Shown here in pieces: positions 8,088-16,281 of a stretch of 64,000 nucleotides of DNA. The DNA lies in assembly GCF_004016505.1 (NCBI RefSeq), contig NZ_SACR01000002.1:682001-746000 (forward strand). The letters are read 5' to 3'. The translations under genes and the position numbers were made by a program. A model generated the notes under the pieces. The model was not told where the DNA came from and did no database searches. It saw nothing but the letters and a program-made list of their open reading frames with translations. Source of the stretch: Rubrivivax rivuli (GTDB lineage Bacteria > Pseudomonadota > Gammaproteobacteria > Burkholderiales > Burkholderiaceae_C). How positions within the stretch are numbered: the stretch's first letter is position 1; the number at the start of each line of letters is the position of its first letter.

Positions 8088-9383
8088 GTGCGCCCTTGTG
8101 CGGAAAGGAGCGCCGCGATCGACACGAAAGACCTGCGCGGCGCCGCCCGCCTGGCCACCGACGGCGTGGCCGGCCTCACCTCTTTGGTGGAAGCGATGCA
8201 CGAGCGCATCGCCAAGCTGCCCGGCACGCCGGGCGAGCTGCAGGGCCGCACCACGGGCCTCACCGGGCTGGTCTACCGCAGCGTGCGCGGCGTCACGCGC
8301 CTGGCCGGCGGCACGCTGGAAGCGCTGCTGGCCCTGCTCGGCCCGAGCCTGGCGGCCGGCAGCGAGGGCCCGCCCGGCCTGGCCGCCGCCCCTGCCGCCT
8401 TGCCCAGCGCCGAGCGCGAGGCCCTGGTGGCCGCACTCAACGGCGTGCTGGGCGACCACCTCGCCGCCACAGCCAACCCGCTGGCCATCCCCATGGCCTT
8501 GCGCCGTGGCGGGCAGGCCCTGCCGCTGCAGGCCCCGGCGCTGGCCGCCTGGCTGCAGGCCCGCAGCCTGCCCGCGCCCGACACCCTGCTCGTGCTGCTG
8601 CACGGCCTGTGCATGAACGACCGCCAGTGGGCCCACCCCGCGGCCCCGGATGGCACCCCCGGCGGCGACCTCGGCAGCGAACTGGCCGGCCCGCTGGACG
8701 CGCTGCCGCTGTACCTGCACGCCAACACCGGCCTGCCCATCGCCGACAACGGTCGCCAGTTCGCCGCGTTGATGCAAGCACTGGTGGCGGCCTGGCCCGT
8801 GCCGGTGCGCCGCGTGGTGCTGCTGGGCCACAGCATGGGCGGGCTGATCGCGCGCAGCGCGCTGCACCAGGCCGCGGGCAGCGGCTGGGCGGCGCTGTGC
8901 AGCGACCTGGTGTGCCTGGGCAGCCCGCACCACGGCGCGCCGCTGGAGCGCGCCGGCCACGGCGTGGACTGGCTGCTCGGCGCCGCGCCAGGCCTGGCGC
9001 GCTACACCGCGCCGCTGGCGCGCCTGGGCAAGGTGCGCAGCGCCGGCATCACCAACCTGCGCCACGGCCTGCAAGACGCCGAGGGCCGCGCCCTGCCGCT
9101 GCCACCGCCGCCACCAACAGGCCCGCGCTGCTGGGCGCTGGCCGGCACGCTGGACGCCGAGACCCCGCCCGCTGGCGGTGGCCGCACGCGGCAGGCCTTC
9201 AGCCGCCTGCGCGGCGACGGGCTGGTGCCCGTGGCCAGCGCGCTGGGGCAGCACGCCACGGTGGCGCAGCGCCTGGCCTTCCCGCCCGGCCAGACCGCGG
9301 TGCTCGCCAACACCGGCCACCTGGCCCTGCTGCACAGCCCGGCCGTGCAGCAGCAGTTGCGGGCCTGGCTGGCGCCCGGGTAG
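8088..9383 (+). CDS. Alpha/beta hydrolase, PGAP1/triacylglycerol-lipase-like
   Basis: This protein of about 431 residues has the strand-turn LLVLLHGLCMNDRQW, the nucleophile elbow GHSMGG (Ser249) and a later LGSPHHGAPLER, which together mark lipase-like esterases of the PGAP1/GPI-deacylase type. A terminal NTGHLALL supplies the probable catalytic His. No signal peptide is seen. The start is uncertain: the frame opens at a GTG at 8088, but the only good ribosome-binding site (AAAGGAG, 8105-8111) sits seven bases before an ATC codon at 8118, and no ATG lies nearby in frame. The substrate is unknown. It is divergent from the cNMP/patatin gene, so two lipid-active hydrolases may share a regulatory region of about 110 bases. 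Confidence 0.75.
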   Translation: MRPCAERSAAIDTKDLRGAARLATDGVAGLTSLVEAMHERIAKLPGTPGELQGRTTGLTGLVYRSVRGVTRLAGGTLEALLALLGPSLAAGSEGPPGLAAAPAALPSAEREALVAALNGVLGDHLAATANPLAIPMALRRGGQALPLQAPALAAWLQARSLPAPDTLLVLLHGLCMNDRQWAHPAAPDGTPGGDLGSELAGPLDALPLYLHANTGLPIADNGRQFAALMQALVAAWPVPVRRVVLLGHSMGGLIARSALHQAAGSGWAALCSDLVCLGSPHHGAPLERAGHGVDWLLGAAPGLARYTAPLARLGKVRSAGITNLRHGLQDAEGRALPLPPPPPTGPRCWALAGTLDAETPPAGGGRTRQAFSRLRGDGLVPVASALGQHATVAQRLAFPPGQTAVLANTGHLALLHSPAVQQQLRAWLAPG

Positions 9384-9497
9384 CCCAGCACCCGCGCGTG
9401 CAGTCCGGGCCGCGCAGCGGCGCTTGAACCCGCCCGGCGTGCGGCTGGTCGCACGGGGCTGGCGCGGCGGCGGGCTGGCTTCGCACAATGCCAACCC

Positions 9498-10241
9498 ATG
9501 ATGCGTACCCCTCTCCTCATCGCCGCCAGCTGGCTGGTGGCCCTGCCCCTGCAGGCCAACCCGCTGCAAGACCTGCGCGACACCCTCGGCCGCCTCTCCG
9601 GCCACACGCCGATCAAGGCCTTGGTACAGCTGAAGAGCGAAGGCCGCAGCTCCGACGGCGACGAGACCGAAACCAACACCGGCCTGGCCAGCGTGCAGCT
9701 GGAAGACGGCCCGCAAGGCCTGCGCCTGAGCTACCCGCAGGCCGCGCTGACCAGGGCCGCGCAGGAAGACGCCGCGCGTGCCACCAACCCCAAGGCCCCG
9801 GCCCCCACCGCCACCGGCCTGCGCGGCCTGGGCTTCAGCGAGGTGCGCGAACTCTCGCGCGCCGCCGAGAACCTGCGCCGCGACCTGGCCAACGCCGTGT
9901 TCAAGGCAGAGCGCAGCGAGCCCTGGCAGGGCCAGCCGGCACGCGTGCTGGTCTTCGACGTGCCGCAGGTCAAGAAAGACAAGTACGTGAAGAAGTACGA
10001 GTCCACGCTCGAAGTCTGGCTGGGGGCCGACGGCACGCCGCTGGCCAGCCGGGCACGGCAGCGCTTGGAAGGCAGCGCCTTCGTGGTCATCAGCTTCGAG
10101 ATGCAGAACACCGAGGAACAGGTCTTCGCCGTGGTCGGTGAGCGCCTGGTCGCCACGCAACGCATCACCACCAACAGCGGTTCGGGCGCCGGCCAGAAGG
10201 GCTCGGGCCGCCGCGAATTCACCCTGCAGCCGCAAAGCTGA
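9498..10241 (+). CDS. Conserved exported protein of unknown function
   Basis: This 247-residue protein begins with a short signal peptide (hydrophobic LLIAASWLVALPLQA, cleavage likely after QA-N). The mature part starts with NPLQDLRDTLGRLSGHTPIKALV and has a charged middle. It then reads as beta-strands, with LEVWLGADGTPLASRARQ and SFEMQNTEEQVFAVVGERLVATQR. No catalytic motif or known domain is recognised. Thirty bases downstream, in the same direction, follows the PspC-domain gene, so a role in the cell envelope is plausible but unproven. Two adjacent ATG codons are possible starts. Confidence 0.7.
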   Translation: MMRTPLLIAASWLVALPLQANPLQDLRDTLGRLSGHTPIKALVQLKSEGRSSDGDETETNTGLASVQLEDGPQGLRLSYPQAALTRAAQEDAARATNPKAPAPTATGLRGLGFSEVRELSRAAENLRRDLANAVFKAERSEPWQGQPARVLVFDVPQVKKDKYVKKYESTLEVWLGADGTPLASRARQRLEGSAFVVISFEMQNTEEQVFAVVGERLVATQRITTNSGSGAGQKGSGRREFTLQPQS

Positions 10242-10271
10242 AGCCGTCTTTCCAACCTCAGGAGCACCCCC

Positions 10272-10574
10272 ATGATTGCCACCGAACTGGACCGCCTGGC
10301 CGCCCTGCACAGCAGCGGCAAGCTCAGCGACGACGAGTACCAGCGCGCCAAGGCGCGCGTGATCGAGGGCGAGGCCCCGACCGCCAGCCCCGGCGCGCGC
10401 CTGATGCGCCGCAGCCGGCAAGACCGCTGGCTGGGCGGCGTGTGCGCCGGGCTGGCCCGCTATGCGGGCCTGGAGGCCTGGCTGGTGCGCCTGCTCTTCG
10501 TGGCACTGCTGCTGATGGGCGGCTTCGGCGTGCTGGCCTACGTGCTGCTGTGGATCTTCATGCCCAGCGAGTGA
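10272..10574 (+). CDS. PspC-domain small membrane protein with SHOCT-like N-terminus
   Basis: This 100-residue protein opens with an amphipathic segment (LDRLAALHSSGKLSDDEYQRAKARVI) that resembles the short SHOCT oligomerisation motif. The PspC domain follows (RRSRQDRWLGGVCAGLARYAGLEAWLVRLLF) with one to two transmembrane stretches (LLFVALLLMGGFGVLAYVLLWIFMP). PspC proteins sit in the inner membrane and sense envelope stress in the phage-shock response. No pspA or pspB is nearby, so this is a stand-alone PspC-like protein. AGGAG precedes the ATG. It probably forms an operon with the exported protein upstream. Confidence 0.88.
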   Translation: MIATELDRLAALHSSGKLSDDEYQRAKARVIEGEAPTASPGARLMRRSRQDRWLGGVCAGLARYAGLEAWLVRLLFVALLLMGGFGVLAYVLLWIFMPSE

Positions 10575-10642
10575 GCCACGCCCGGGGTTGAACGGCCCCG
10601 GCGGCCCGGCCGCAGCGCCGGGCCGCGACAATCGGCGCCGCC

Positions 10643-12601
10643 ATGACTGCGCCGCCGAACTCCAGCCCGAACCCGAGCCCGAACCCGAACCCCGAGGGGC
10701 CGCGCGTGCTCAGCGTCATCCCGCCGATGACGCAGCTCAACACGCCCTACCCCTCCACCGCCTACCTCACGGGTTTCCTGCGCTCGCGCGGGGTGCAGGC
10801 GCAGCAGGTCGACCTGGCGCTGGCGCTCATCCTCGAACTGCTTTCGCGCCCCGGCCTGCAGGCCGTGCGGGAAGAGGCCCTGGCGCTGAAGAAGCCCAGC
10901 CAGCGCGTGCAGGGTTTTCTGGCGCAGTACGAGGCCTACAGCCGCAGCATCGGCCCCACGCTGGCCTTCCTGCAGGGGCGTGATGCCACGCTGGCGCACC
11001 GCATCGCCGCACGCGGCTTCCTGCCCGAGGGCCCACGCTTCGCGGCGCTGGAGGCTTATGCCGACCCCGAAGACGAACCCGGCGCCGATGCCTTGGGTTG
11101 GGCCTTCGGTTCCCTCGGCGTGCAAGACCGCGCGCGCCACCTGGCCACGCTCTACCTCAACGACATCGCCGACGTGCTGAAGGACGCGGTGGACCCGCGC
11201 TTCGAGTTCGTGCGCTATGCCGAGCGCCTGGCGATGAGCCAGCCCACCTTCGAGCCGCTGGCCGCCGCCCTGGCCGCACCGCCGAACCTGGTGGACCGCA
11301 CGCTGCAGCGCCTGGCGCTGGCGGCGGTGGCCGAGCACCGGCCCACGGTGCTGCTGCTCTCGGTGCCCTTCCCCGGCGCGGTGTACGCGGCCTTCCGCAT
11401 CGCGCAGGCGGTGAAGGCCCAGCACCCCGAGATCGTCACCGTGCTCGGCGGCGGCTACGTCAACACCGAGCTGCGTGAGTTGAAAGAGCCGCGCGTCTTC
11501 GACTTCTTCGATTTCGTCACGCTGGATGCCGGCGAACGCCCGCTGCTGGCGCTGCTGGACCACCTGCAGGGGCGCCGCGGCAAGAGCCGCCTCGTGCGCA
11601 CCTTCCTGCGCGATGCCGACACGGGTGCCGTGCGCTATGTGAACTTCGCCGAACCCGAGGTGCCCTTCGCCGAGGTGGGCACGCCCACCTGGGACGGCCT
11701 GCCTCTGCACAGCTATCTCAGCCTGCTGGACATGCTCAACCCCATGCACCGGCTGTGGAGCGACGGGCGCTGGAACAAGCTCACCGTGGCCCACGGCTGC
11801 TACTGGAAGAAGTGCAGCTTCTGCGACGTCAGCCTCGACTACATCGGCCGCTACGACGCAGCCAGTGCCGAACTGCTGTGCGACCGCATCGAGGCCATCG
11901 TCGCCGAGACCGGCCAGACGGGTTTCCATTTCGTCGACGAAGCCGCGCCGCCGAAATCGCTGAAGGCCCTGGCCGCGGAGATCCAGCGCCGGCAGCTGCC
12001 CATCACCTGGTGGGGCAACATCCGCTTCGAGAAGACCTTCACGCCGCAGCTGTGCCAGCAGCTGGCCGACAGCGGCTGCATCGCCATCAGCGGCGGGCTG
12101 GAGGTGGCGTCTGACCGTTTGCTCGCGCTGATGAAAAAGGGCGTGAGCGTCGACCAGGTGGCGCGTGTCACCAAGGGCTTCAGCGACGCCGGCGTGCTGG
12201 TGCATGCCTACCTGATGTATGGCTTTCCCACACAGACGGTGCAGGACACGGTGGACGCGCTGGAACTGGTGCGCCAGCTCTTCGTGCACGGCTGCATCCA
12301 GAGCGGTTTCTGGCACCGTTTCACCTGCACCGTGCACTCGCCCGTGGGCCTGGACCCGGCGGCCTACGGCGTGACGCTGCAGGAGCTGCCCGAGGTCACC
12401 TTCGGCAAGAACGACATCGGCTTCTTCGACCCCACCGGCACCGACCACGACGCTTTGGGTGTGGGCCTGAAGAAGGCGCTCTACAACTACATGCACGGCA
12501 TCGGGCTGGAAGACGATGTGCGCGTGTGGTTCGACTTCAACGTGCCGAAGACGCGCATCGCGCGGCGCCGCATCGAGCGCGCGCTGGCCAAGAGCGACTG
12601 A
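10643..12601 (+). CDS. B12-binding-domain radical SAM protein
   Basis: This 652-residue protein has an N-terminal cobalamin-binding-like Rossmann region (about 20-310) and a central radical SAM domain whose cluster cysteines are Cys386, Cys391 and Cys394 in HGCYWKKCSFCD. The spacing is C-x4-C-x2-C rather than the usual C-x3-C-x2-C. The GGLEVASDRLL stretch and the C-terminal region fit the same superfamily. It would use a [4Fe-4S] cluster and S-adenosylmethionine for a radical reaction, often methylation or ring chemistry when paired with B12; the substrate is unknown. Residues 6-19 are a proline-asparagine repeat encoded by a 6-bp near-repeat. The PhyH-like oxygenase gene follows after 11 bases, suggesting a shared pathway. 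Confidence 0.87.
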   Translation: MTAPPNSSPNPSPNPNPEGPRVLSVIPPMTQLNTPYPSTAYLTGFLRSRGVQAQQVDLALALILELLSRPGLQAVREEALALKKPSQRVQGFLAQYEAYSRSIGPTLAFLQGRDATLAHRIAARGFLPEGPRFAALEAYADPEDEPGADALGWAFGSLGVQDRARHLATLYLNDIADVLKDAVDPRFEFVRYAERLAMSQPTFEPLAAALAAPPNLVDRTLQRLALAAVAEHRPTVLLLSVPFPGAVYAAFRIAQAVKAQHPEIVTVLGGGYVNTELRELKEPRVFDFFDFVTLDAGERPLLALLDHLQGRRGKSRLVRTFLRDADTGAVRYVNFAEPEVPFAEVGTPTWDGLPLHSYLSLLDMLNPMHRLWSDGRWNKLTVAHGCYWKKCSFCDVSLDYIGRYDAASAELLCDRIEAIVAETGQTGFHFVDEAAPPKSLKALAAEIQRRQLPITWWGNIRFEKTFTPQLCQQLADSGCIAISGGLEVASDRLLALMKKGVSVDQVARVTKGFSDAGVLVHAYLMYGFPTQTVQDTVDALELVRQLFVHGCIQSGFWHRFTCTVHSPVGLDPAAYGVTLQELPEVTFGKNDIGFFDPTGTDHDALGVGLKKALYNYMHGIGLEDDVRVWFDFNVPKTRIARRRIERALAKSD

Positions 12602-12612
12602 AGTCCCCGGCC

Positions 12613-13272
12613 ATGCCGACGCCGCTGCAGCTTCTGCCCGGCCTGCTGCCGGCGGCCTTGTGCGAAGCGTGGCTGGAAGCCACCACGAACAGCCCTGCGT
12701 CAACACCGCTCACCGCCCTGCCGCTGGACGCCGCCGCGGTGCTGCAGGCCGTGGCCGACAGCGCCGCAGCCGGGCCTCTGGTTGGCGCCCTGGGCCCGGC
12801 GCCCTGGTGCAACCTGTCGCAGAGCTGGCTGCGCAGCGGCCGGCCGGCGCACCACTGGCACCAGGACGGCGCGCTGCGGCACGACTTCCTGGCCCATGCC
12901 GGCCAGCCGGCCCCGGCCGGTGCGGCGCTGTCAATGCAGACGCTGTGGATCGCACTCACGCCCTGCGGCGGCGACGCGCCTTCGCTGCAATGGGTGGGCA
13001 CCGCCCTGCCCGGCCTGCTGAGCCCGCCCGAACTCACGCCCGAGGCGGTGGCGGCGCGCTTCGGTCAGGGCGCTTTCCAGCACGCCGTGCTGCAGGCTGG
13101 CGACGCGCTGCTCTTCGACGGCCTGTGCCTGCACCGCACCCACCTCACGCCCACGATGACGCAAGCGCGGCGCAGCCTGGAACTGCGCTTCTTCAGGGCC
13201 GAAGCCTTGCCCGAGCGCGTGGCAGGCGATGCCGGCCTGCGGCTGCCGGCAGCGGCTCAGGTCAAGGCTTGA
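12613..13272 (+). CDS. Phytanoyl-CoA dioxygenase (PhyH)-like Fe(II)/2-oxoglutarate oxygenase
   Basis: This 219-residue protein carries a plausible facial triad of the PhyH superfamily. HxD appears as HWHQD (His83, Asp85), a distal His lies in FDGLCLHRTHLT (His174 or His177), and a following Arg in ARRSLELRF would bind 2-oxoglutarate. Such enzymes hydroxylate varied small molecules. It begins 11 bases after the radical SAM gene, so the two probably act together. Its 3' end overlaps the stop of the convergent M16 peptidase gene by 11 bases. The start at the ATG in CCGGCCATG is the only one compatible with the end of the upstream gene. Substrate unknown. Confidence 0.75.
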   Translation: MPTPLQLLPGLLPAALCEAWLEATTNSPASTPLTALPLDAAAVLQAVADSAAAGPLVGALGPAPWCNLSQSWLRSGRPAHHWHQDGALRHDFLAHAGQPAPAGAALSMQTLWIALTPCGGDAPSLQWVGTALPGLLSPPELTPEAVAARFGQGAFQHAVLQAGDALLFDGLCLHRTHLTPTMTQARRSLELRFFRAEALPERVAGDAGLRLPAAAQVKA

Positions 13273-14719
13273 GCGTCTCGAAGCGCCCGATGGGCTGCAG
13301 CTGCGGCGCCACCGCCGCATCGCCCACCACCACCCAGCTGTAGGCCTCGGGCGCGAAGTAGGTCTTGGCCACCGCCTGCACCTGCGCGGCCGTCACGCGG
13401 TGCACGGCTTTCGTGTAATTCACCAGGTGCTCGGGCGGCAGGCCCACCACCCAGTTGCGCGCCAGCGTGCCCACCAGCGCGCTCTGCGTCTGCAGGCCCA
13501 CGAGGTAGCTGCCGCTGAGGTAACGCTGCGTCTCGGCCAGCTCCTGCGCCGGCACGGGCTCGGTCTGCAGGCGGCGCATCTCGCGCTGGATCTCCTGCAT
13601 CGCCGCGCCCGTGACCTCGTTGCGCACGTCGGCCCCGCCGCGGATGGCGCCGCCCTCGCGCAGCGTGCCGCTGCGCAGGCTGGCGCCGTAGGTGTAGCCC
13701 TTGTCTTCGCGCAGGTTCAGGTTGATGCGGCTGGTGAAGCCGTCGCCCAGCACCGCGCCGGCCACGCGCAACGGCACGGCGTCGGGGTGGTTGGCAGGCA
13801 CGGCAGGGCGGCCCAGGCGCAGCGTGGTCTGCACGCTGCCAGGCCGCTCGATCAGCTGGCGCACGGGCGTGGCCTGGCGCGGCGCGGCGGGCGTGGGCGG
13901 CAGTGCCTCACCCGCGGCCTGCCAGTTGCCGAAGGCGGCGCGGGCCAGTGCCAGGCCCTCGGCCGCGCTGATGCGGCCGGCCACCACCAGCAGCGCGCGC
14001 TCGGGCCGGAAACGCTGCGCGTGCGCGCGCCGCAGGGCCTCGGGCGTGGCGCTCATCAGACCGGCTTCGGTGGCCAGGCTGCGCGCATAGGGGTGGCTGC
14101 CGAAGAGGGCCGGGCCCAGCGCCCCCTCGGCCCGGTAGCCGGGCTCGGCGCTGGACACCTTCAGGCCTTCCAGCGCGTTGTTGCGGGCCAGTTGCACCTC
14201 GGCAGCGGCAAAGGCCGGCTCGCGCACCACCTCGGCCAGCAGTTGCAACATCGGCCCGGCCTGCGATGCCAGGGCCTGCATGCCCACGGTGATGCCGTCG
14301 GCGCTGGCCGCCGCGCCCAGGCTGCCGCCCAGGGCCTGCACGTCCTGCGCCAGCGTGAGCGCGTCGCGCCGCAGCGTGCCTTCGCTCAGCAGGGCGGCGA
14401 GCAGCGCGCTGAAGCCGGCCTGGGCCAGCGCGTCGGCCGCCTGGCCGGCGCCGCGCACGGCCAGCATGGCGTCCACACGCGGCAGGCCGGCGCGTGGCAC
14501 CACCCACACCTCCAGCCCGTTGGGCAGGCGGTGGCGGCTGACCTGCGGCGCAGGCAGCACGGGGTCGGGGCCGAAACGCGGCATGTCCTTCGGGAAGGGC
14601 GGCGGCGCGGCGCTCTGCGCGAGGGCAGGCGCGGCGGCCACCAGCAGCGCAGCGGCGCAGGCCAGCGAACGCAGCGTGGCGGGGCGGTTCTGGGGGCGCA
14701 GGGTCATGGCGGCTCTCAT
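13262..14719 (-). CDS. M16-family peptidase, catalytically inactive partner subunit
   Basis: This exported protein of about 485 residues has a signal peptide (LRSLACAAALLVAAAPALAQS) and an M16 fold, recognisable by RHRLPNGLEVWVVPRAGLPRVDAMLAVRGAGQ and the C-terminal VLGDGFTSRINLNLREDKGYTYGA. That last stretch is the characteristic substrate-clamp region. The zinc motif HxxEH is absent; the equivalent place reads FSALLAALLSEGT. In two-gene M16 systems one subunit keeps zinc and the other only shapes the chamber, which fits here. The start at 14719 overlaps the stop of the active partner (ATGA); an in-frame ATG four codons later is an alternative. Confidence 0.9.
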   Translation of the reverse strand: MRAAMTLRPQNRPATLRSLACAAALLVAAAPALAQSAAPPPFPKDMPRFGPDPVLPAPQVSRHRLPNGLEVWVVPRAGLPRVDAMLAVRGAGQAADALAQAGFSALLAALLSEGTLRRDALTLAQDVQALGGSLGAAASADGITVGMQALASQAGPMLQLLAEVVREPAFAAAEVQLARNNALEGLKVSSAEPGYRAEGALGPALFGSHPYARSLATEAGLMSATPEALRRAHAQRFRPERALLVVAGRISAAEGLALARAAFGNWQAAGEALPPTPAAPRQATPVRQLIERPGSVQTTLRLGRPAVPANHPDAVPLRVAGAVLGDGFTSRINLNLREDKGYTYGASLRSGTLREGGAIRGGADVRNEVTGAAMQEIQREMRRLQTEPVPAQELAETQRYLSGSYLVGLQTQSALVGTLARNWVVGLPPEHLVNYTKAVHRVTAAQVQAVAKTYFAPEAYSWVVVGDAAVAPQLQPIGRFETLKP

Positions 14720-16140
14720 CGGGCGGCAGGGGTGGTGGCGGCGGCAGGCCGGCGGTCGATGACCGAGCGGTTGGCCCGCGTGAGGTAGGTGGCGGCCACG
14801 CGCTGGATCTGCGCCGAGTTCACACCGTCGATCCACGCCGGGATCTGGTTCACCACCTTCGCATCGCCCCACATCGCCTGCAACTGCGCCAGCAGGTCGG
14901 CGCGGCCGAGGAAGCTTTCCAGGCCGTTGTACCAATCGGCCTTCATGCGCGTCTTCACACGGCGCAGCTCGGCCTCGGAGACGCCTTCGCGCACGATGCG
15001 CGCCACCTCTTCGTCCACCGCGGCCAACACGCCGTCGGCGCTGGTGCCGGGTTTGTACAGCGCGAACAGCGTGAAGAGCGTCGGGCCGTCGTACTGCCAG
15101 GGGCCGGTCAGTCCCCACAGGCTTTCCAGGTTCAGCGCGAGCTCGCGGCCCTTCACCAGGCCCTGGTACAGGCGCGAGGCGTTGCCGCCGGCCAGCACCT
15201 CGCCCAGCACCACCATGGGGGCGTGGTCGGCGCTGCCGCGCACGGGCATCTTCCAGGCGGCGGCCAGGCCGGGCACCTGGGCCAGCGAGTCGCTCTGCAC
15301 CAGGCGGCGCTCGGCGGTGTTCAGCGGCTCGCTGAAGTCCGCCAGCGGCGGCACCGGCCGGCGCGGGATGCTGCCGAAGTGCTTCTGCACCAGCGCCAGC
15401 GCACGCGCTGGCGTCACCGCGCCGGCGATGGCGATGACGGCGTTGTTGGGGCCGTAGAAGTCGCGGTGGAAGGCGCGCACGTCGTCCAGGTTGGCGTTGT
15501 CCAGGTCCTCGAAGCTGCCGTAGCCGTCGTGCTTGTTCTCCCACTTGTCGAAGGCGAGCATGCCGATGTCGATCCACATGAAGCCGCCGTAGGGCGCGTT
15601 CTGCACGTTGACGCGGATCTCCTCCTTCACCACGTCTTGCTGGTTCTTCAGCGTGGTGGGGTTGAAGTCCAGCGTCTTCATGCGGTCGGCTTCCAGCCAC
15701 AGCATGGTCTCCAGCGCCGAGACCGGTGCGCGTTCGATGTAGTTGGTGAAGTCGGCGCGTGTGCTGCCGTTGTTGTCGCCCCCGCCGGCGGTGGTGACGC
15801 GGTCGAACACGCCCTTGGGCGCCACCGGCGTGCCCTGGAACATCAGGTGCTCGAAGAGGTGCGCAAAGCCGCTGCGCCCGCGCGGCTCGCGCCGCATGCC
15901 CACCTTGTAGACCACGCTGATGCCCACGGTGGGCGAGCTCTGGTCTTCGGTGACCACCAGCGTCAGGCCGTTGGGCAGGGTGTGGGTGGTCACGGGCAGG
16001 TGCCAGTGGTCGGGCGAGGCCGGGGCCGTGCTGGGCACCGGCGCGGCCGGCGGCTGGGCGGCCTGCGCGGCCTTGGCAAACCCTGCAGAGCCAAGCAGCA
16101 GCGTCAGGGCCAGGGCGGGCAGCAGTGAAAGTGGGCGCAT
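14716..16140 (-). CDS. M16-family zinc metallopeptidase (PqqL/pitrilysin type), active subunit
   Basis: This 474-residue periplasmic protein has a signal peptide (LLPALALTLLLGSAGFAKA). The inverted zinc motif reads HLFEH (His94, Glu97, His98), with the third ligand in KEEI (Glu174), exactly 76 residues later as in the family. It also has the NNGSTRADFTNY stretch typical of bacterial pitrilysin-like peptidases. It probably degrades peptides in the periplasm together with the inactive partner encoded immediately downstream with an overlapping start. Homologous pairs often lie next to each other; no PQQ biosynthesis genes are present here, so a role in PQQ synthesis is not implied. Confidence 0.93.
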   Translation of the reverse strand: MRPLSLLPALALTLLLGSAGFAKAAQAAQPPAAPVPSTAPASPDHWHLPVTTHTLPNGLTLVVTEDQSSPTVGISVVYKVGMRREPRGRSGFAHLFEHLMFQGTPVAPKGVFDRVTTAGGGDNNGSTRADFTNYIERAPVSALETMLWLEADRMKTLDFNPTTLKNQQDVVKEEIRVNVQNAPYGGFMWIDIGMLAFDKWENKHDGYGSFEDLDNANLDDVRAFHRDFYGPNNAVIAIAGAVTPARALALVQKHFGSIPRRPVPPLADFSEPLNTAERRLVQSDSLAQVPGLAAAWKMPVRGSADHAPMVVLGEVLAGGNASRLYQGLVKGRELALNLESLWGLTGPWQYDGPTLFTLFALYKPGTSADGVLAAVDEEVARIVREGVSEAELRRVKTRMKADWYNGLESFLGRADLLAQLQAMWGDAKVVNQIPAWIDGVNSAQIQRVAATYLTRANRSVIDRRPAAATTPAAR

Positions 16141-16281
16141 GGAAGGATGGGGGCAGCGGGGGCACTGAGTGTGCCGCAGCGGCGCGCCCTCACTTCACAC
16201 CGTGCCGTGGGTGCGCGGCCCGAGGCCTGGCCGCGGGTGACCGCGTGGCGCCCCGGAGCCCCAACAAGACCACCGGCCGGC

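Noticed and set aside
7809..10631. Minus-strand frame of about 940 codons across the hydrolase, exported protein and PspC genes
   Set aside because: Antisense to three supported genes; Gly/Ala/Gln-rich without motifs.
14720..16165. Extension of the inactive M16 protein to almost 970 residues by reading through upstream sequence
   Set aside because: The upstream part is out of frame with, and overlaps, the active M16 gene, and a signal peptide marks the true start near 14719.
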